A model generated the notes under the pieces. That model ran no database searches, was not told the DNA's origin, and saw only the letters and a program-made list of their open reading frames with translations. Source: Galaxea fascicularis (taxonomy: Eukaryota > Cnidaria > Anthozoa > Scleractinia > Euphylliidae). From it: a stretch of 64,000 nt of DNA. This document shows, piece after piece, positions 31,401 to 37,618 of this stretch (position 1 is the stretch's first letter; each line of letters starts with the position of its first letter). A program made the position numbers and the translations under genes. Location of the stretch: contig OX419339.1 in the NCBI GenBank assembly GCA_948470475.1, forward strand, positions 8,103,685 to 8,167,684. Direction: 5' to 3'.

Positions 31401-33151
31401 CCCCTCATCGCTGGTTATGTGCAAGTTAGGCGACTGCCTGAGTGTTTTCTGCTAAGACGTTTTGGCTCTACCTGCCATATAAAGTAAATAAAATAAACGC
31501 TGCATTAATTTGGGGGACTCGCCATTAGGATTATTCACATTCGTGACGACGAAACGTTTTTTCAAAGAAACTAATATTCTGTGTATTCTGGGTAAATTAT
31601 GCTCTGTTCATTCCGTTCTATCACGAACAGGCTATTCCGAGTCTAGTGTTCCTCTTCTGGAATAGTCCAATTTTTAACTTCAACATTATTGTATTATTGC
31701 ATTATTTGCACATTTTAGTATTTGACGCGGTAATTCTTTTGACGGAAGCTCAATGGAAATTAAAAGAGTGTGTGTGGTGGCCAGGGTAGCTATTGGCTTT
31801 CGAACTCAAAACAAATGCCCCCAAACTAAGGTGTTGATAATCAGAGTGGATCGCGGTATTGAGCAGTACTTTCGCGTTGTAATGTTGTATGTAAACTGTA
31901 ACCATGCCTTCAAATAAATTTTTCAAGTAACACGTCCCCTATGGTGATGTTGATTTTGCTCAGTATAAAAGGTGCTTGTTGAACTCCAGGTTCGATGAAT
32001 GCGATCATTCAAACGAACGCTACTGAGCAATACTGTCTTGTGCTGTTTGCTATGTTCTGCAAGGTGGTTTTATTTTTGGTGGTGTAAATCTAAAAGGGAT
32101 ACCATTCAAATAAAAGGCTTCCCCGACCTGTTGTTGTCTTTTATATTTTTGTTCTGCAGGCTTTGAACATGGTCACTTTTATAATTAGGTCTTTCACTCT
32201 GGATTTGTCCTCCAGTATGTTGTCGACAGCCGCCATGGAATTTGCGCGAATAACTTCCCAGTGGGCCAGTGAGATTGCTTGTAGTCTGAGGAAGACTGGT
32301 GGACCGTGTGTGTTTCTGTGTTTTTTTGTTGTTGTTTTTTCTGGTTATTGCAAGTCTAAAGGTATCTCTTTTCTATTTATTCCGCAGGGGATGATGAATC
32401 AGTTTGCACAAACGTTTGGAAGAACACCAAATGCGGCAGCGAAGTACTAAAATACTTCTACAACTCTGCTACCAACAATTGCCAGCCGTTCAAATTCTAC
32501 AGCTGTGTGGGTAACGACAACAGGTTCGATACACCACAGCAGTGCCAGAACAACTGTGTTCAAAGTAAGTGGAAATCGTAATAGGGATAATGATAGTAAT
32601 AATCATCATCATCACTTTATTTAAGTCTCAAATCTTTCTAGCCGAGCTCAGATGCTCTACTAATTGGGGAGCCGCCAAATCAAATCAAATTAAATGAAAT
32701 GTTGAGTTAGAGAGGGGAGAACAACGTCCACGGTAATGTACTTTTCAGCCAAGTAGGCATGATGGAAATTAGTCATTCCTCAGTGAGAGTTTCTTTCACC
32801 GGCACCTTTTAACGCTAATTTAGTTTCCCTTGAAAATTCAATGCACCAGATTTATGCCGCACCCTTGATTAGTGAACGATGTCCTATCTATTGCTGAGGA
32901 TTTGGGTTTTTTTTTGTTTGTTTGTTTGTTTTTTGTTTTTTGTTTTGTTTTTGTTTTTGTTTTTTTTTGTCGGCAACTACAAGATTTCTTCCTTGTCTTT
33001 CGTGTCCTAACGTCCTTGTGTTTCCCTTGCAGACACTACGAAACAGAGACGGGAAGTGTCCAATAGAACGCGCGCTTCCAAGACGAATGGCCACCATTTC
33101 AAAACAATAGTGAAGAGATTGCATGATATCGCAAGACAGTCAGCAAGATGA
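1..33151 (+). CDS. Large mosaic extracellular protein (LamG-like / unknown beta module / chitin-binding-like / PLAT / EGF / Kunitz), 5'-partial, 38 exons
   Basis: I spliced this gene by eye from conserved protein modules and GT-AG sites. The 38 exons keep one open frame and total 8,019 nt, giving 2,672 residues and a TGA stop; the true start lies upstream of the window. Nearly every module is bounded by phase-1 introns, as expected for exon-shuffled extracellular proteins. Approximate residue positions in the visible part: BM0 1-42, LG1 57-278, BM1 278-371, LG2 392-607, BM2 607-703, LG3 720-937, BM3-BM7 937-1434, LG4 1434-1684, BM8 1684-1782, LG5 1782-2003, BM9 2003-2104, chitin-binding-like 2104-2152, BM10 2152-2248, PLAT 2248-2388, EGF1-4 2388-2516, Kunitz1-2 2516-2634, basic tail to 2672. 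No transmembrane segment is seen after the Kunitz domains, so secretion is inferred. The domain set suggests a matrix, cuticle, mucus or skeletal-matrix role; no enzyme active site is visible. I know no named orthologue with this order. Confidence 0.9.
246..373 (+). repeat. 5'-truncated copy of SINE family 1
   Basis: From GGCCGGACCAACACTCA onward this follows the body of the SINE at 13024-13296 (AATAACTGAGGAGAA, TCTGCAAATG, ATAAGGACGATA) with scattered differences. It lacks the tRNA-like head. Intronic. Confidence 0.8.
607..651 (+). CDS. Linker exon (15 codons)
   Basis: A 45-nt phase 1-1 exon lies between a TTCCAG acceptor and a GTAAAC donor. It encodes a Gly/Ala/Pro-rich spacer between BM0 and LG1. 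Its presence is supported because joining it keeps the frame into the following LamG-like exon. A short exon of this kind could be alternatively spliced without changing frame. Confidence 0.65.
1256..2815 (+). CDS. LamG/concanavalin-like module LG1 (exons 1256-1617 and 2515-2815)
   Basis: Two exons encode about 220 residues. The first half carries the GGVSFDGQSSF strand and the signature C-x2-D-P-x2-C-x2-G (CLVDPALC), followed by RYLLDTGAQ and RGVSMYI strands. It ends at ...SWE with a phase-0 donor GAG|GTAAGA. The second half begins VSAPLIFDNWLYLIGTW, holds the SLYENGVL turn and FSMKSLAIFDETI, and ends with a phase-1 donor. This order of strands is typical of the LamG-like jelly-roll superfamily (family knowledge). 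All five LG modules share the Cys pair and the internal phase-0 intron. Confidence 0.82.
1871..2024. mobile_element. Fold-back (palindromic) MITE, copy 1
   Basis: About 66-70 nt arms are near-perfect inverted repeats around a spacer of roughly 15-20 nt. The arms run from ATAGGCCATTTTCGTATTC to its complement GAATACGAAAATGGCCTAT. A second copy with the same arms lies at 22888-23041. No coding capacity. Located in the LG1 internal intron. Confidence 0.85.
3223..3501 (+). CDS. Unknown beta module BM1
   Basis: A single phase 1-1 exon of 93 codons. It starts with FYIVLEVTN, then SSDHYPSQGFTV, AVIFNARDDEA, LYLNG and ends VKVTVTREG. This is the BM pattern: an aromatic/aliphatic strand, N-x2-x-K, S-S/P-S, G-F-x-V, F-x-A-x-D, L-x-h-N-G, and a closing I/V-T strand. 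I cannot assign it to a named domain; the alternating hydrophobic residues suggest a small beta-sandwich. Confidence 0.8.
3728..3880 (+). repeat. Dispersed repeat, shared with 22010-22270
   Basis: The order of blocks (TTGCCTTT-GGC, TTGGTTT-TGCACCAA, ATATGCT, CTCCCAA, TTTTCT-AGAGCACA) occurs here and at 22010-22270 in the same orientation. The second copy is longer, with an insertion rich in GGTTTCGAGG-like units. Class not determined. Confidence 0.55.
3940..4158 (+). CDS. Two linker mini-exons (3940-3972 and 4129-4158)
   Basis: A 33-nt and a 30-nt exon, both phase 1-1, sit between TTTGCAG and GATAG acceptors and GTCAGT and GTAAGT donors. Together they encode about 21 acidic, Ser/Pro-containing residues. 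Either or both can be skipped without a frameshift. They are weakly supported individually because they are so short; the flanking exons join in frame with or without them. Confidence 0.5.
4468..5924 (+). CDS. LamG/concanavalin-like module LG2 (exons 4468-4832 and 5645-5924)
   Basis: The first exon opens with APPVIPSHSW and carries GGLSFDGGQTSL, the signature CIIDPDSC followed by GFAFGMKLRF, YVLDSGAS and RKGVSVFL, ending at a phase-0 CAG|GTAAGG. The second opens ASIPVYSNKWFYVMGDF, holds LQVYSDGELV and FQMASVSTFKGRLS and ends IYSYFWRQG at a phase-1 donor. The FWRxG ending recurs in other LG modules (FFRSG, FWSG). The 812-nt intron between the exons holds a reverse-orientation SINE. Confidence 0.85.
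5353..5530 (-). mobile_element. tRNA-derived SINE family 2, minus orientation
   Basis: Read on the minus strand, 5524-5507 gives TTGGCACAGTGGTGAGAG, an A-box-like tRNA promoter. The B-box region is decayed. The element ends on the + left side in repeated AATCAAAT units, its 3' tail. A 3' fragment of the same family lies near 32675-32722. Confidence 0.65.
6068..6243. mobile_element. Fold-back element
   Basis: The left arm has CTCCATTTGG, ATATGCTCGAATATTTGTCC and GGACAT. The right arm gives the complement in reverse order (ATGTCC, GGACAAATATCCGAGCATAT, CCAAATGGAG). Arms of about 50-65 nt are imperfect inverted repeats. Intronic. Confidence 0.7.
6600..6887 (+). CDS. Unknown beta module BM2
   Basis: A single phase 1-1 exon of 96 codons. 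It has KYFMTLRVTN, ALIFSSDNQIPNGMPVKKG, VSFVAIDKSTNARLYLNN and ends TEVTLTPSG. It is a clear member of the BM family by order and spacing of conserved N, G, S-S-D, G, F-x-A-x-D and L-x-L-N. Function unknown. Confidence 0.82.
7043..7093 (+). CDS. Linker exon (17 codons)
   Basis: A 51-nt phase 1-1 exon between CTTCAG and GTTTGT encodes an acidic then Ala/Pro-rich spacer before LG3. It is supported mainly by splice sites and frame. Confidence 0.55.
7147..7183 (+). repeat. (GTT)n microsatellite
   Basis: About eleven tandem GTT units just upstream of the LG3 exon. Confidence 0.9.
7265..9253 (+). CDS. LamG/concanavalin-like module LG3 (exons 7265-7632 and 8971-9253)
   Basis: The first exon starts ASPVNPFHSW and carries DNGMLFDGASTY, the signature CLQDPGVC plus GFSIGAKLKF, YIFDSGAR and RGVSVYVL, ending phase 0 at AAG|GTAGGT. 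The second begins VKTKISPDDWVYAST, holds LKLYMDGKEV and FIIGSFSTFRTF and ends TFFFRSG, phase 1. The 1,338-nt intron between them contains two adjacent MITEs (8328-8508 and about 8515-8700). Confidence 0.85.
8328..8508. mobile_element. MITE with 16-bp perfect TIRs
   Basis: TATAGAGCGTTTTCAC at 8328-8343 has its exact complement at 8493-8508. TA at both edges is compatible with a TA target duplication (Tc1/mariner-like insertion, inference). The inside has GGCGGCCAT units and no ORF. Confidence 0.8.
8515..8700. mobile_element. MITE with about 30-bp TIRs ending in GCCAAGCGCGGGAAAAT
   Basis: GCCAAGCGCGGGAAAAT on the left recurs as the complement ATTTTCCCGCGCTTGG on the right, extending to GTACAA/TTGTAC. 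It abuts the element at 8328-8508. The left end and TGGTTTTGCTT body are also found at about 14360-14470. Confidence 0.75.
9598..11224 (+). CDS. Unknown beta module BM3, split by an intron (exons 9598-9704 and 11035-11224)
   Basis: This is the only complete BM module with an internal intron. The first exon encodes NVIKLQVKNTFDKDVQLMSSD...GLQ and ends phase 0 at CAG|GTATGA. The second continues ILKKYTMEI, VTFTAKSG, NLLLNNQN and a closing VVVISK strand, ending phase 1 at G|GTAAGC. Reading through both restores the usual BM pattern. The 1,330-nt intron contains an AC-rich block (about 10160-10560) unlike its surroundings, with no coding evidence that I can see. Confidence 0.75.
11476..11772 (+). 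CDS. Unknown beta module BM4
   Basis: A single phase 1-1 exon and one of the clearest BM copies: TYYVSLKIFNKSGKNVVIVPSD, then PNGFLVKKG, IVFKALDPATQ, MNGNDSIELVPSE and VEILAPG. Its N-x-S-G-K, P-S and G-F residues match BM6 and BM8 closely. Confidence 0.85.
12576..12845 (+). CDS. Unknown beta module BM5
   Basis: A single phase 1-1 exon of 90 codons: QQYYISVTFLNKAGQDAIIKS, then a divergent turn with W in place of GF, MEFVAFTAKDS, LSLDGKTTFMLTP and NVTIGTQG. It is the shortest BM copy. The following intron holds a tRNA-derived SINE and two simple repeats. Confidence 0.82.
13024..13296 (+). mobile_element. tRNA-derived SINE family 1, full head
   Basis: The tRNA-like head has an A box TGGCTCAGTGGTAG (13036-13049) and a B box GGGTTCAAGCCC (13078-13089). 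The body (GACCAACACTCA, AATAACTGAGGAGAA, GGACGATAAA) is shared with the copy at 246-373. The 3' end is set by eye. Not a functional tRNA gene: the body continues without a mature 3' end. Confidence 0.85.
13367..13458 (+). repeat. (TTA)n then (TTTA)n microsatellites
   Basis: About a dozen TTA units followed by TTCG and then about eight TTTA units, downstream of the SINE. Confidence 0.9.
13601..13927 (+). CDS. Unknown beta module BM6
   Basis: A phase 1-1 exon of 109 codons with a basic N-terminal extension, then VYYVTLKVRNRAGKKSVIAPS, QGFHINTG, LILKAFDPDSHS, MMINNRKSIVVKP and VVIS. The donor is A|GTAAGT, so the split codon differs from most joints; it resolves as Asn with the next exon. Confidence 0.83.
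14360..14470 (+). repeat. Partial copy of the 8515-8700 MITE family
   Basis: GCGGGAAAATGCGCCGTGCA, GTTTTGGTTTTGCTT, TCAATGG and GAGAAAGAACC match the left half of the element at 8515-8700. Confidence 0.65.
14844..15143 (+). CDS. Unknown beta module BM7
   Basis: A single phase 1-1 exon of 100 codons: HFITLLLHNKVGREIRVQPS, GGYVVPKNGFL, VTFDAKDLET, LEINGDVNKVAITPG and MTITAPG. It is the last of five BM modules in a row (BM3-BM7). Confidence 0.84.
15540..16615 (+). CDS. LamG/concanavalin-like module LG4 (exons 15540-15997 and 16324-16615)
   Basis: The first exon is longer than in other LG modules (458 nt), with about 30 extra residues after the opening HSWSM segment. It then carries GGLTFDGQDSY, the signature CVINPEQC plus GLSFGMKLKF, YIVDTGAH and RGFSLYT and ends phase 0 at ACG|GTGAGT. 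The second begins VKSPTVLNDWVYVMVTW, has MYYNAQLRV and FNMASLTTFAGRL and ends FFWSG. I place the donor at GGTC|GTAAGT (phase 1) because it is a perfect consensus. Confidence 0.84.
17476..17769 (+). CDS. Unknown beta module BM8
   Basis: A single phase 1-1 exon of 98 codons: IYYASLCVTNEVGRTITLKPD, KGFEIVPDS, VYFTAEDKQTATRLRIND, VTPRDG and TLIITVS. It has two Cys residues (in the first strand and before the last), unusual among BM copies. Confidence 0.84.
18403..19943 (+). CDS. LamG/concanavalin-like module LG5, three exons (18403-18567, 19026-19234, 19655-19943)
   Basis: The opening exon encodes YKKMWSFRKLENG and GGLLLNGNDSWLDM, ending phase 1. The middle exon carries the signature CLSNPDKC plus GLTFGVRFKL, YIVDSGGS and RGFTLFL and ends phase 0 at AGG|GTAGGT. 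The last has VESDFELNAWQYVMVTW, LALYINGTEI, TSSLVFFDAEV and FYFSSNG-like residues and ends phase 1. The extra phase-1 intron sits just before the Cys pair and is absent from LG1-LG4. Confidence 0.83.
20329..20631 (+). CDS. Unknown beta module BM9
   Basis: A single phase 1-1 exon of 101 codons: TRFVKVRFDNKAGTQVKVIPS, EGYTVQPHM, IEFKVDNPWST, LLMNGQQGSVTVVPS and LVTITAA. It fits the BM pattern, with V in place of A in the F-x-A position. Confidence 0.83.
20865..21008 (+). CDS. Chitin-binding (peritrophin-A/CBM14)-like module
   Basis: A 48-codon phase 1-1 exon. It encodes RCLEPDGLFKDPTDNTHYIHC, then nine residues, CPDEMSWDD and a final Cys. The F-x2-P-x-D-x3-Y-x2-C...C-P-x4-W-D core is typical of type-2 chitin-binding domains (family knowledge). 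Only four Cys are present against the usual six, so the fold would lack one disulphide. Chitin or another polysaccharide as ligand is inference. Confidence 0.65.
21221..21508 (+). CDS. Unknown beta module BM10
   Basis: A single phase 1-1 exon of 96 codons: VYYFYIKFTNNAGKDAEVVIPG, FVALTKPFKELLFLEK, LKLQPDSD and VPVTITNP. It is the last BM copy and somewhat degenerate (no G-F, D replaced in the F-x-A-x-D motif). It directly precedes the PLAT domain. Confidence 0.8.
21614..22523 (+). CDS. PLAT/LH2 domain (exons 21614-21770, 21894-21999, 22367-22523)
   Basis: Three exons encode about 140 residues: YYYTITTKTGAKYQAGTDG, VFVRLIGDRGSTDKVPL, then DSFRVAASDVGLVTNVVLEM and SSKRWFLEKISVKDM...YEFPVNDWV. 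The order T-G-x2-x-A-G-T-D-G, V-x-L-x-G-x-x-G, F-x-V..DVG and W-x-L-E-x-I-x-V is the hallmark of PLAT domains, which bind lipids or proteins at membranes (family knowledge). Internal introns are phase 2 and phase 0. A linker rich in Pro follows before the EGF repeats. Confidence 0.87.
22010..22270 (+). repeat. Dispersed repeat, longer copy
   Basis: Counterpart of 3728-3880, in the intron between the second and third PLAT exons. Confidence 0.55.
22888..23041. mobile_element. Fold-back (palindromic) MITE, copy 2
   Basis: Same arms and loop as the element at 1871-2024, with few substitutions (CATATTCG for CATTTTCG at the ends). It lies directly upstream of the first EGF exon acceptor. Confidence 0.85.
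23100..24585 (+). CDS. Four EGF repeats (23100-23192, 23460-23561, 23718-23813, 24493-24585)
   Basis: Each repeat is one phase 1-1 exon of 31-34 codons with six Cys in the canonical order C-x3-C-x5-C-x4/7-C-x-C-x8-C. Repeats 3 and 4 end with CPPGYSG. No D-x-N/D/E-x5-C calcium-binding consensus is evident. They probably act as spacers or protein-binding units. A fold-back MITE lies in the intron just before the first one. Confidence 0.92.
24155..24177 (+). repeat. Poly-G tract
   Basis: GGGGC followed by an uninterrupted run of 18 G. Possible G-quadruplex former and likely length-variable. Intronic, between EGF3 and EGF4. Confidence 0.9.
24937..25113 (+). CDS. Divergent Kunitz-type domain (Kunitz1)
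   Basis: A 59-codon phase 1-1 exon with six Cys and first spacing C-x8-C, C-x18-C, C-x10-C, C-x11-C, C-x3-C. The ADNGPC opening and the SNFEEC...C ending are Kunitz-like. The conserved Y-G-G-C segment and the GN-x-N-x-F motif are changed, and middle spacings are longer than usual. Protease inhibition is doubtful. Confidence 0.7.
25114..32387 (+). other. Long intron (7.3 kb) between the two Kunitz exons
   Basis: This is by far the longest intron of the gene; the others are about 0.1-1.8 kb. I see no exon with domain similarity inside it. It holds an (ATT)n run near 28516-28544, a CT run near 30507-30530 and poly-T tracts. A separate transcript or enhancer inside it cannot be excluded. Confidence 0.6.
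32388..32564 (+). CDS. Kunitz/BPTI domain (Kunitz2)
   Basis: A 59-codon phase 1-1 exon with exact Kunitz spacing C-x8-C-x15-C-x7-C-x12-C-x3-C and the motifs YFYNSATNNC and GNDNRF. The residue after the second Cys (the P1 position in BPTI numbering) is Gly, not Lys or Arg, so trypsin-like protease inhibition is unlikely; structural or chymotrypsin/elastase-like specificity is possible. It lies 7.3 kb beyond Kunitz1. Confidence 0.9.
32675..32722 (-). repeat. 3' fragment of SINE family 2
   Basis: CAAATCAAATCAAATTAAAT followed by GAGAGGGGAGAAC matches the tail region of the element at 5353-5530. Confidence 0.5.
33033..33151 (+). CDS. Terminal coding exon with basic tail and stop
   Basis: It joins in phase 1 after CTTGCAG. 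It encodes about 39 residues rich in Lys, Arg and His, ending ARQSAR then TGA at 33149-33151. There is no transmembrane or GPI-like hydrophobic end. The K-Q-R-R run just after the Kunitz domain could be a proprotein-convertase site (inference). Confidence 0.75.
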
Positions 33152-33918
33152 GAAGGCGTAGCACAGCTGTACAATAGGAAACTGAATGGACAAACATCCT
33201 TCGAAAATGGGTTTCTAATTGGTGACTCTTTGTTAAGCACTGGTTTTAAAACTGTCGTATCCATTGACTGCTGAACGATGTGCTATCTTTTGCTGACTGA
33301 TTTGAACCACACGTGGTTATTTTTCATCGAAGATTTTGAACTCTTCTGCTTAGCAATGCTGCTGAGTTCAGTTGTGAGTTACTCTCACCCAATGTGATTC
33401 TCAGGCTTCCTACTTTCAGGTATATCGTTCGGCTAAATGTTGATTTTGGCCGTGTACGTAATTTTCGAGGCCGGGGAAAAGCGTGGTCAATTTTGTTTAT
33501 GCAATTTTCATTCTGTGGGGAGAGGAAAGAAGAACTGATTTTTAAAATTATATTTACCATGGAGTAATGGTTTTGTATATTGCATTTCCCTGAAATATTT
33601 GGTTCCATTAGCTGATGGACACTAGCTCAGTTGCTCTATAAATTTTGTCTAACACTGTAGAGATTATATTTTGTGTCGTAAAAAATGCCCATGCTGTTTT
33701 GTCTTAATCCCCTTCACACTTCAACTGAATTTCTAACGAAACTGGGTATTCATCACTACTCGGGACGTCCCGAATGCCATATATTAAATCTAATTGCTAT
33801 CCCGAGATCGCAAAATTTCAGGAAATTCTTGCATAATGTTTTGTTTGTACGTGATCCGGCCGGTTATCGCACCGTCTTTTAGTTTTGTAGTGATGGTATC
33901 AGTTAAGTGTTTTCGGGA

Positions 33919-33924
33919 AATAAA
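33919..33924 (+). promoter_or_regulatory. Likely poly(A) signal of the mosaic gene
   Basis: AATAAA about 770 nt after the stop codon, followed within 30 nt by T/G-rich sequence. No nearer AATAAA is obvious. Confidence 0.5.
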
Positions 33925-34172
33925 ATGAAACCCTGTTTCAGATTCCGCTGTTTGCTCTTCTTCCATTTATAAAACTCAGCTGTTAAATTTATTTCAACGG
34001 TAACGAACTTTCAGTTTCTCAAGTAATGTCGTAGTCTTGACAGGGAATGTCTGGTCTGCTTCACGACTGTTTCTGAAGACGTTCATATTTTTGCCACTGT
34101 TTATGAAATACTTCGAATCCCCACTGATAACCAACAGGATTGATTGTGCACCATAGTTGGTAAAGAGTCAAC

Positions 34173-34513
34173 TAATGCCTGGTTTCCATATGATCGCTAC
34201 GATCGCTACGATCTTTGCAATCGCTGCGATCGCGGGAAAAAGCGAGACCGCCAGTGATCGCTGCGAAAACCAAAATTCAACGATTGATATAATTTGCATG
34301 TCCGCTGAAATAAAGGCCATTTGGGAAAGTTTGATCGCTGCGATCGCCACGATCGTCGAGATAGAATTTTTCTATCTCAGCGATTGCAGCGATCGCAGTC
34401 GCTACAATCGCTGCAGTAGCAGACCAAGGCGTTTCCATATGATCGCTATGATCGCTGCGATGGCTGAACACGTTTCTCGGCGATCACAGCGATCATATAG
34501 AAACCAGGCATTA
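34173..34513. mobile_element. MITE with 26-bp TIRs and internal GATCGC repeats
   Basis: TAATGCCTGGTTTCCATATG starts the left end; the right end is the complement with one mismatch over 26 bp. The inside is dominated by tandem and inverted GATCGCTRC/GCGATCGC units. The open frames across it are by-products of this repetition. No transposase. Confidence 0.82.
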
Positions 34514-37500
34514 ACAGCCTTTAAAGATGGGTAAGACCAGGTCATTGTCTTGGAAAAAGCTCATTCACCCTATGCAGTGGGAAAACATGACTTTCACCAT
34601 GTAATGCCAAGTCACAGACGTAGCACAACAATTGTATGTGGTGTGAATGCCACGTGCGTTTTTTGATCACAGGAATGGACACACGTTTCTGAAAGGTGTA
34701 TGGATTCCAGATGGGGACTCCCGTACAAAACATGAAAGGCGGTGATAGTTGCTAGTGGGGCGAGTGAAAATTTCTGCGATGACACTGTTCAGGGTGCTAA
34801 AGAAATGTAGAAACCATTAGCCTTTTCTTGATACCCTTTATGCCTAGCTAAGAAGCGTGTATCTTCAGTTCGTAAAACAACTCAGTCAGGAGGAATTTAT
34901 CGCTGCAACACTTCTGTCAAAAAAAGGAGCTCTAGTCTTGGGGGATACCGGATAGCCGATTGAGTACGTACTGACTTCGGGCGATCGCCCTGCATCTTTT
35001 CTCGAATGCAGGGATATTTTACTGAACTCACTCGAGTACAATTTACATCAGCGGCAAACTCGTCCACTGAAACTTACCTGCATTTCTTACTAAACGATCG
35101 TAAAAAATAGTGTTGCTGCTTTACAGTTCTTGTCTCAATTTAGAAGAGCGAGACAAATTTCCAGTCACCTCAGTCGTAACACAGTCAACTGTTTTTGATT
35201 TGAAATGTCACGTGCGTTTTGCGACTGGTAAAACAGCGCACGAGTTTCACGGTGATTGACCAACTCATTACCAAGGATTAGCATTTTCAGTTTTTTTTTT
35301 GTGTGTGTGTGTTTTGCCAATTTCAAAGGTCGCTCTCCAACTGTACTGCAGAAGGTTCCACGGTTTCTGAGGCAAATAACAGCGAATTTAATGAACACTC
35401 TGCTAATACTGCGCAGCACCGCTAAAAATTTCCAGGAAGCGCACGCCAAGCGCTGCAAGCCCAAGGCAACACGGTATGGTCAAGTCAGTATTAAAATGGC
35501 TCTGCCTTAAGAGTTTCATGCATAATTTTCAGCGTTGTGTGATGCATTGAAAGCCGTCTCAAAAGCGACTTCACCAGCGTCTACAAATTTGCTTTCACAT
35601 TTTAGTTTAGAGGTGGCCAGCATCTATAGCTTCTGTGGCTGTAACCGACGCTTTCCAAATAATCTCCCTTCGCGGTTAATTTTGTTGCTGGATGTGGCCA
35701 TTGTCATTTGCATAATTTGAAAGTGTCTTGTGAATCATGATTTCAAAGTGTCTTGTGACTTGCTTCTGTTAGTCAGAGGCATCCATAGCATTTATGTCAA
35801 CACCGACACTTTTTCAAATAATCTCCAGCAACATCGCCAGAAATCGCGGACATTTCGAGCCCGCTAACAACTACCAGCGGTATACTGTATAACGCAAAGG
35901 AATAAACACTGAAACGAGTGAGAAAGACGCTGTTTCATACGATATATTGCACAATCTACTGAGCTCTGTAGATATTTTATTTGGTGCAAAGTAATTCTCG
36001 ACAATGTCCGACATTTTTTTGGTTTAAATATTAGTGTGATAGCCTTTATAAATTAAGCTGTGTTCGATTTTCGCGCGTATTTACTTCCATTCAAACCAAA
36101 TCTAGGGTTACTGGGGGACTGTAACCCAGTTTATATCCCATGAAACACCAGTGTTGATCAACAAAGAAAATGGCGGCTCGTGCAGGGAAAGCTTCGAGTT
36201 TCTAGCTTTCTTTCATACATAAATATGGCGTCCGCTTGCTGTGCTACAGACGAAAAATGAGAAAGATAAGGACGTCCTTGGAAGTATTTTGCCGTGGGCA
36301 ATTCATGCATTTTTCGGCAGAATTAGATCGTTTAAACATCGTAGAAGTTATATCGAGTCGTGATGATTCACATTGTGAAAGGGTTTGCTTGCCAGTGGAC
36401 GAGTTTGTAGCATGACTTCGCTACGATTTTAAAGCAATGTATGGAGAATTGAGCATCAATGTGTGATGGATTGGTCGAGGCGTCGGGAAGTAAGTAATCA
36501 TCTATCTAAGTAGCCGTTGATAAGTCAAATGCGAAGCTTGTACACTACTGAACATGTATCGAGTCGTGATATGACGAACCGCAATTTAATTATTTATATA
36601 TATGAAAATAATTTCATATCTCCATACATTTCTTTACATGAGTTTGCCGCCATTCTGGCCTTGGTGCGCAGGCGCCGCCGCCATCTTGTCCTAAATTTCT
36701 GGCAATGTGAAGGGTCATTGTGTTGCTTGATGAGTAGAGCGGACTAGCTGTCAGAAACATAATCAGTGTTTCCCTGACAGACAGACTGAACAAAACCTCG
36801 CGTAAAGTTAAAATTTCTGTCTGTTTACAGCTGCGATCATTTCACTGAAATGCCAATTTATTAATTGATCGATATAATTTTATCCATAACTTCGACCAAG
36901 TCCTGGCAGAGTTCAATTCGTCGCAAGCACGATCGCACTTGTCCTGTTAATGTGTTGTATCCTCCACTTTTAAACATGTATTATGCACTGTTTGGACTGA
37001 ACTTTCTCTCATACATATTTTCTAGATTGTACCGACATTTTTATGCATATGGTTTGAAAGAAATGCGAGGTAAGCTTATCACAACAGACAATGTAGTTTG
37101 CTGTTTGCTATTTCCAGTTCCGTTTCGGGTTCACTATGAATGCGTGTTGTATGCGTTTAGGATGGGTCAGGAGAGCTTATTTTCTCGTATTAAATTTTAC
37201 TTGAAATGTTCGAGGTAAGAATGTCGAAAGCGGACATACATACGAAATTTCTCACCAAGAAAACCGACAAATATTATATAGCACCAAGAAAAAGGACGTC
37301 GTCTTTTTCCGTACACGTAGTCCTTCTTGTCAGAAGATTCTAGGAAAATTGAATTTTCCACATCCTTCGAATATCGGATTGATTGTTTCGCTACTGTATC
37401 AGCAATTTTGTGGATCCGGGAATTCATGGAACTCGTTTCATTACTGTAGTGCCGCTGTTCGCAGTAATGTGTTATAATTTCTTAAAGGAAACTGATCAGT

Positions 37501-37618
37501 AGACTCTTAATTTCTTTGTTGTTATCCCGTTCTTTTCATAAAAAAATTTTCTCTCAAAAAGGCCAACTTTGCTTTTATTTCTGTTTTTCAAGTGAATAGT
37601 TTTATTGATTCATGCAGT

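Noticed and set aside
32161..32320. Candidate exon after TTCTGCAG at 32160, upstream of Kunitz2
   Set aside because: In the required phase it stops after eight codons, and no frame shows Kunitz or other domain features.
34157..34534. Open frame of 125 codons full of Ile-Ala repeats
   Set aside because: It is the translation of the GATCGC repeats inside a MITE.
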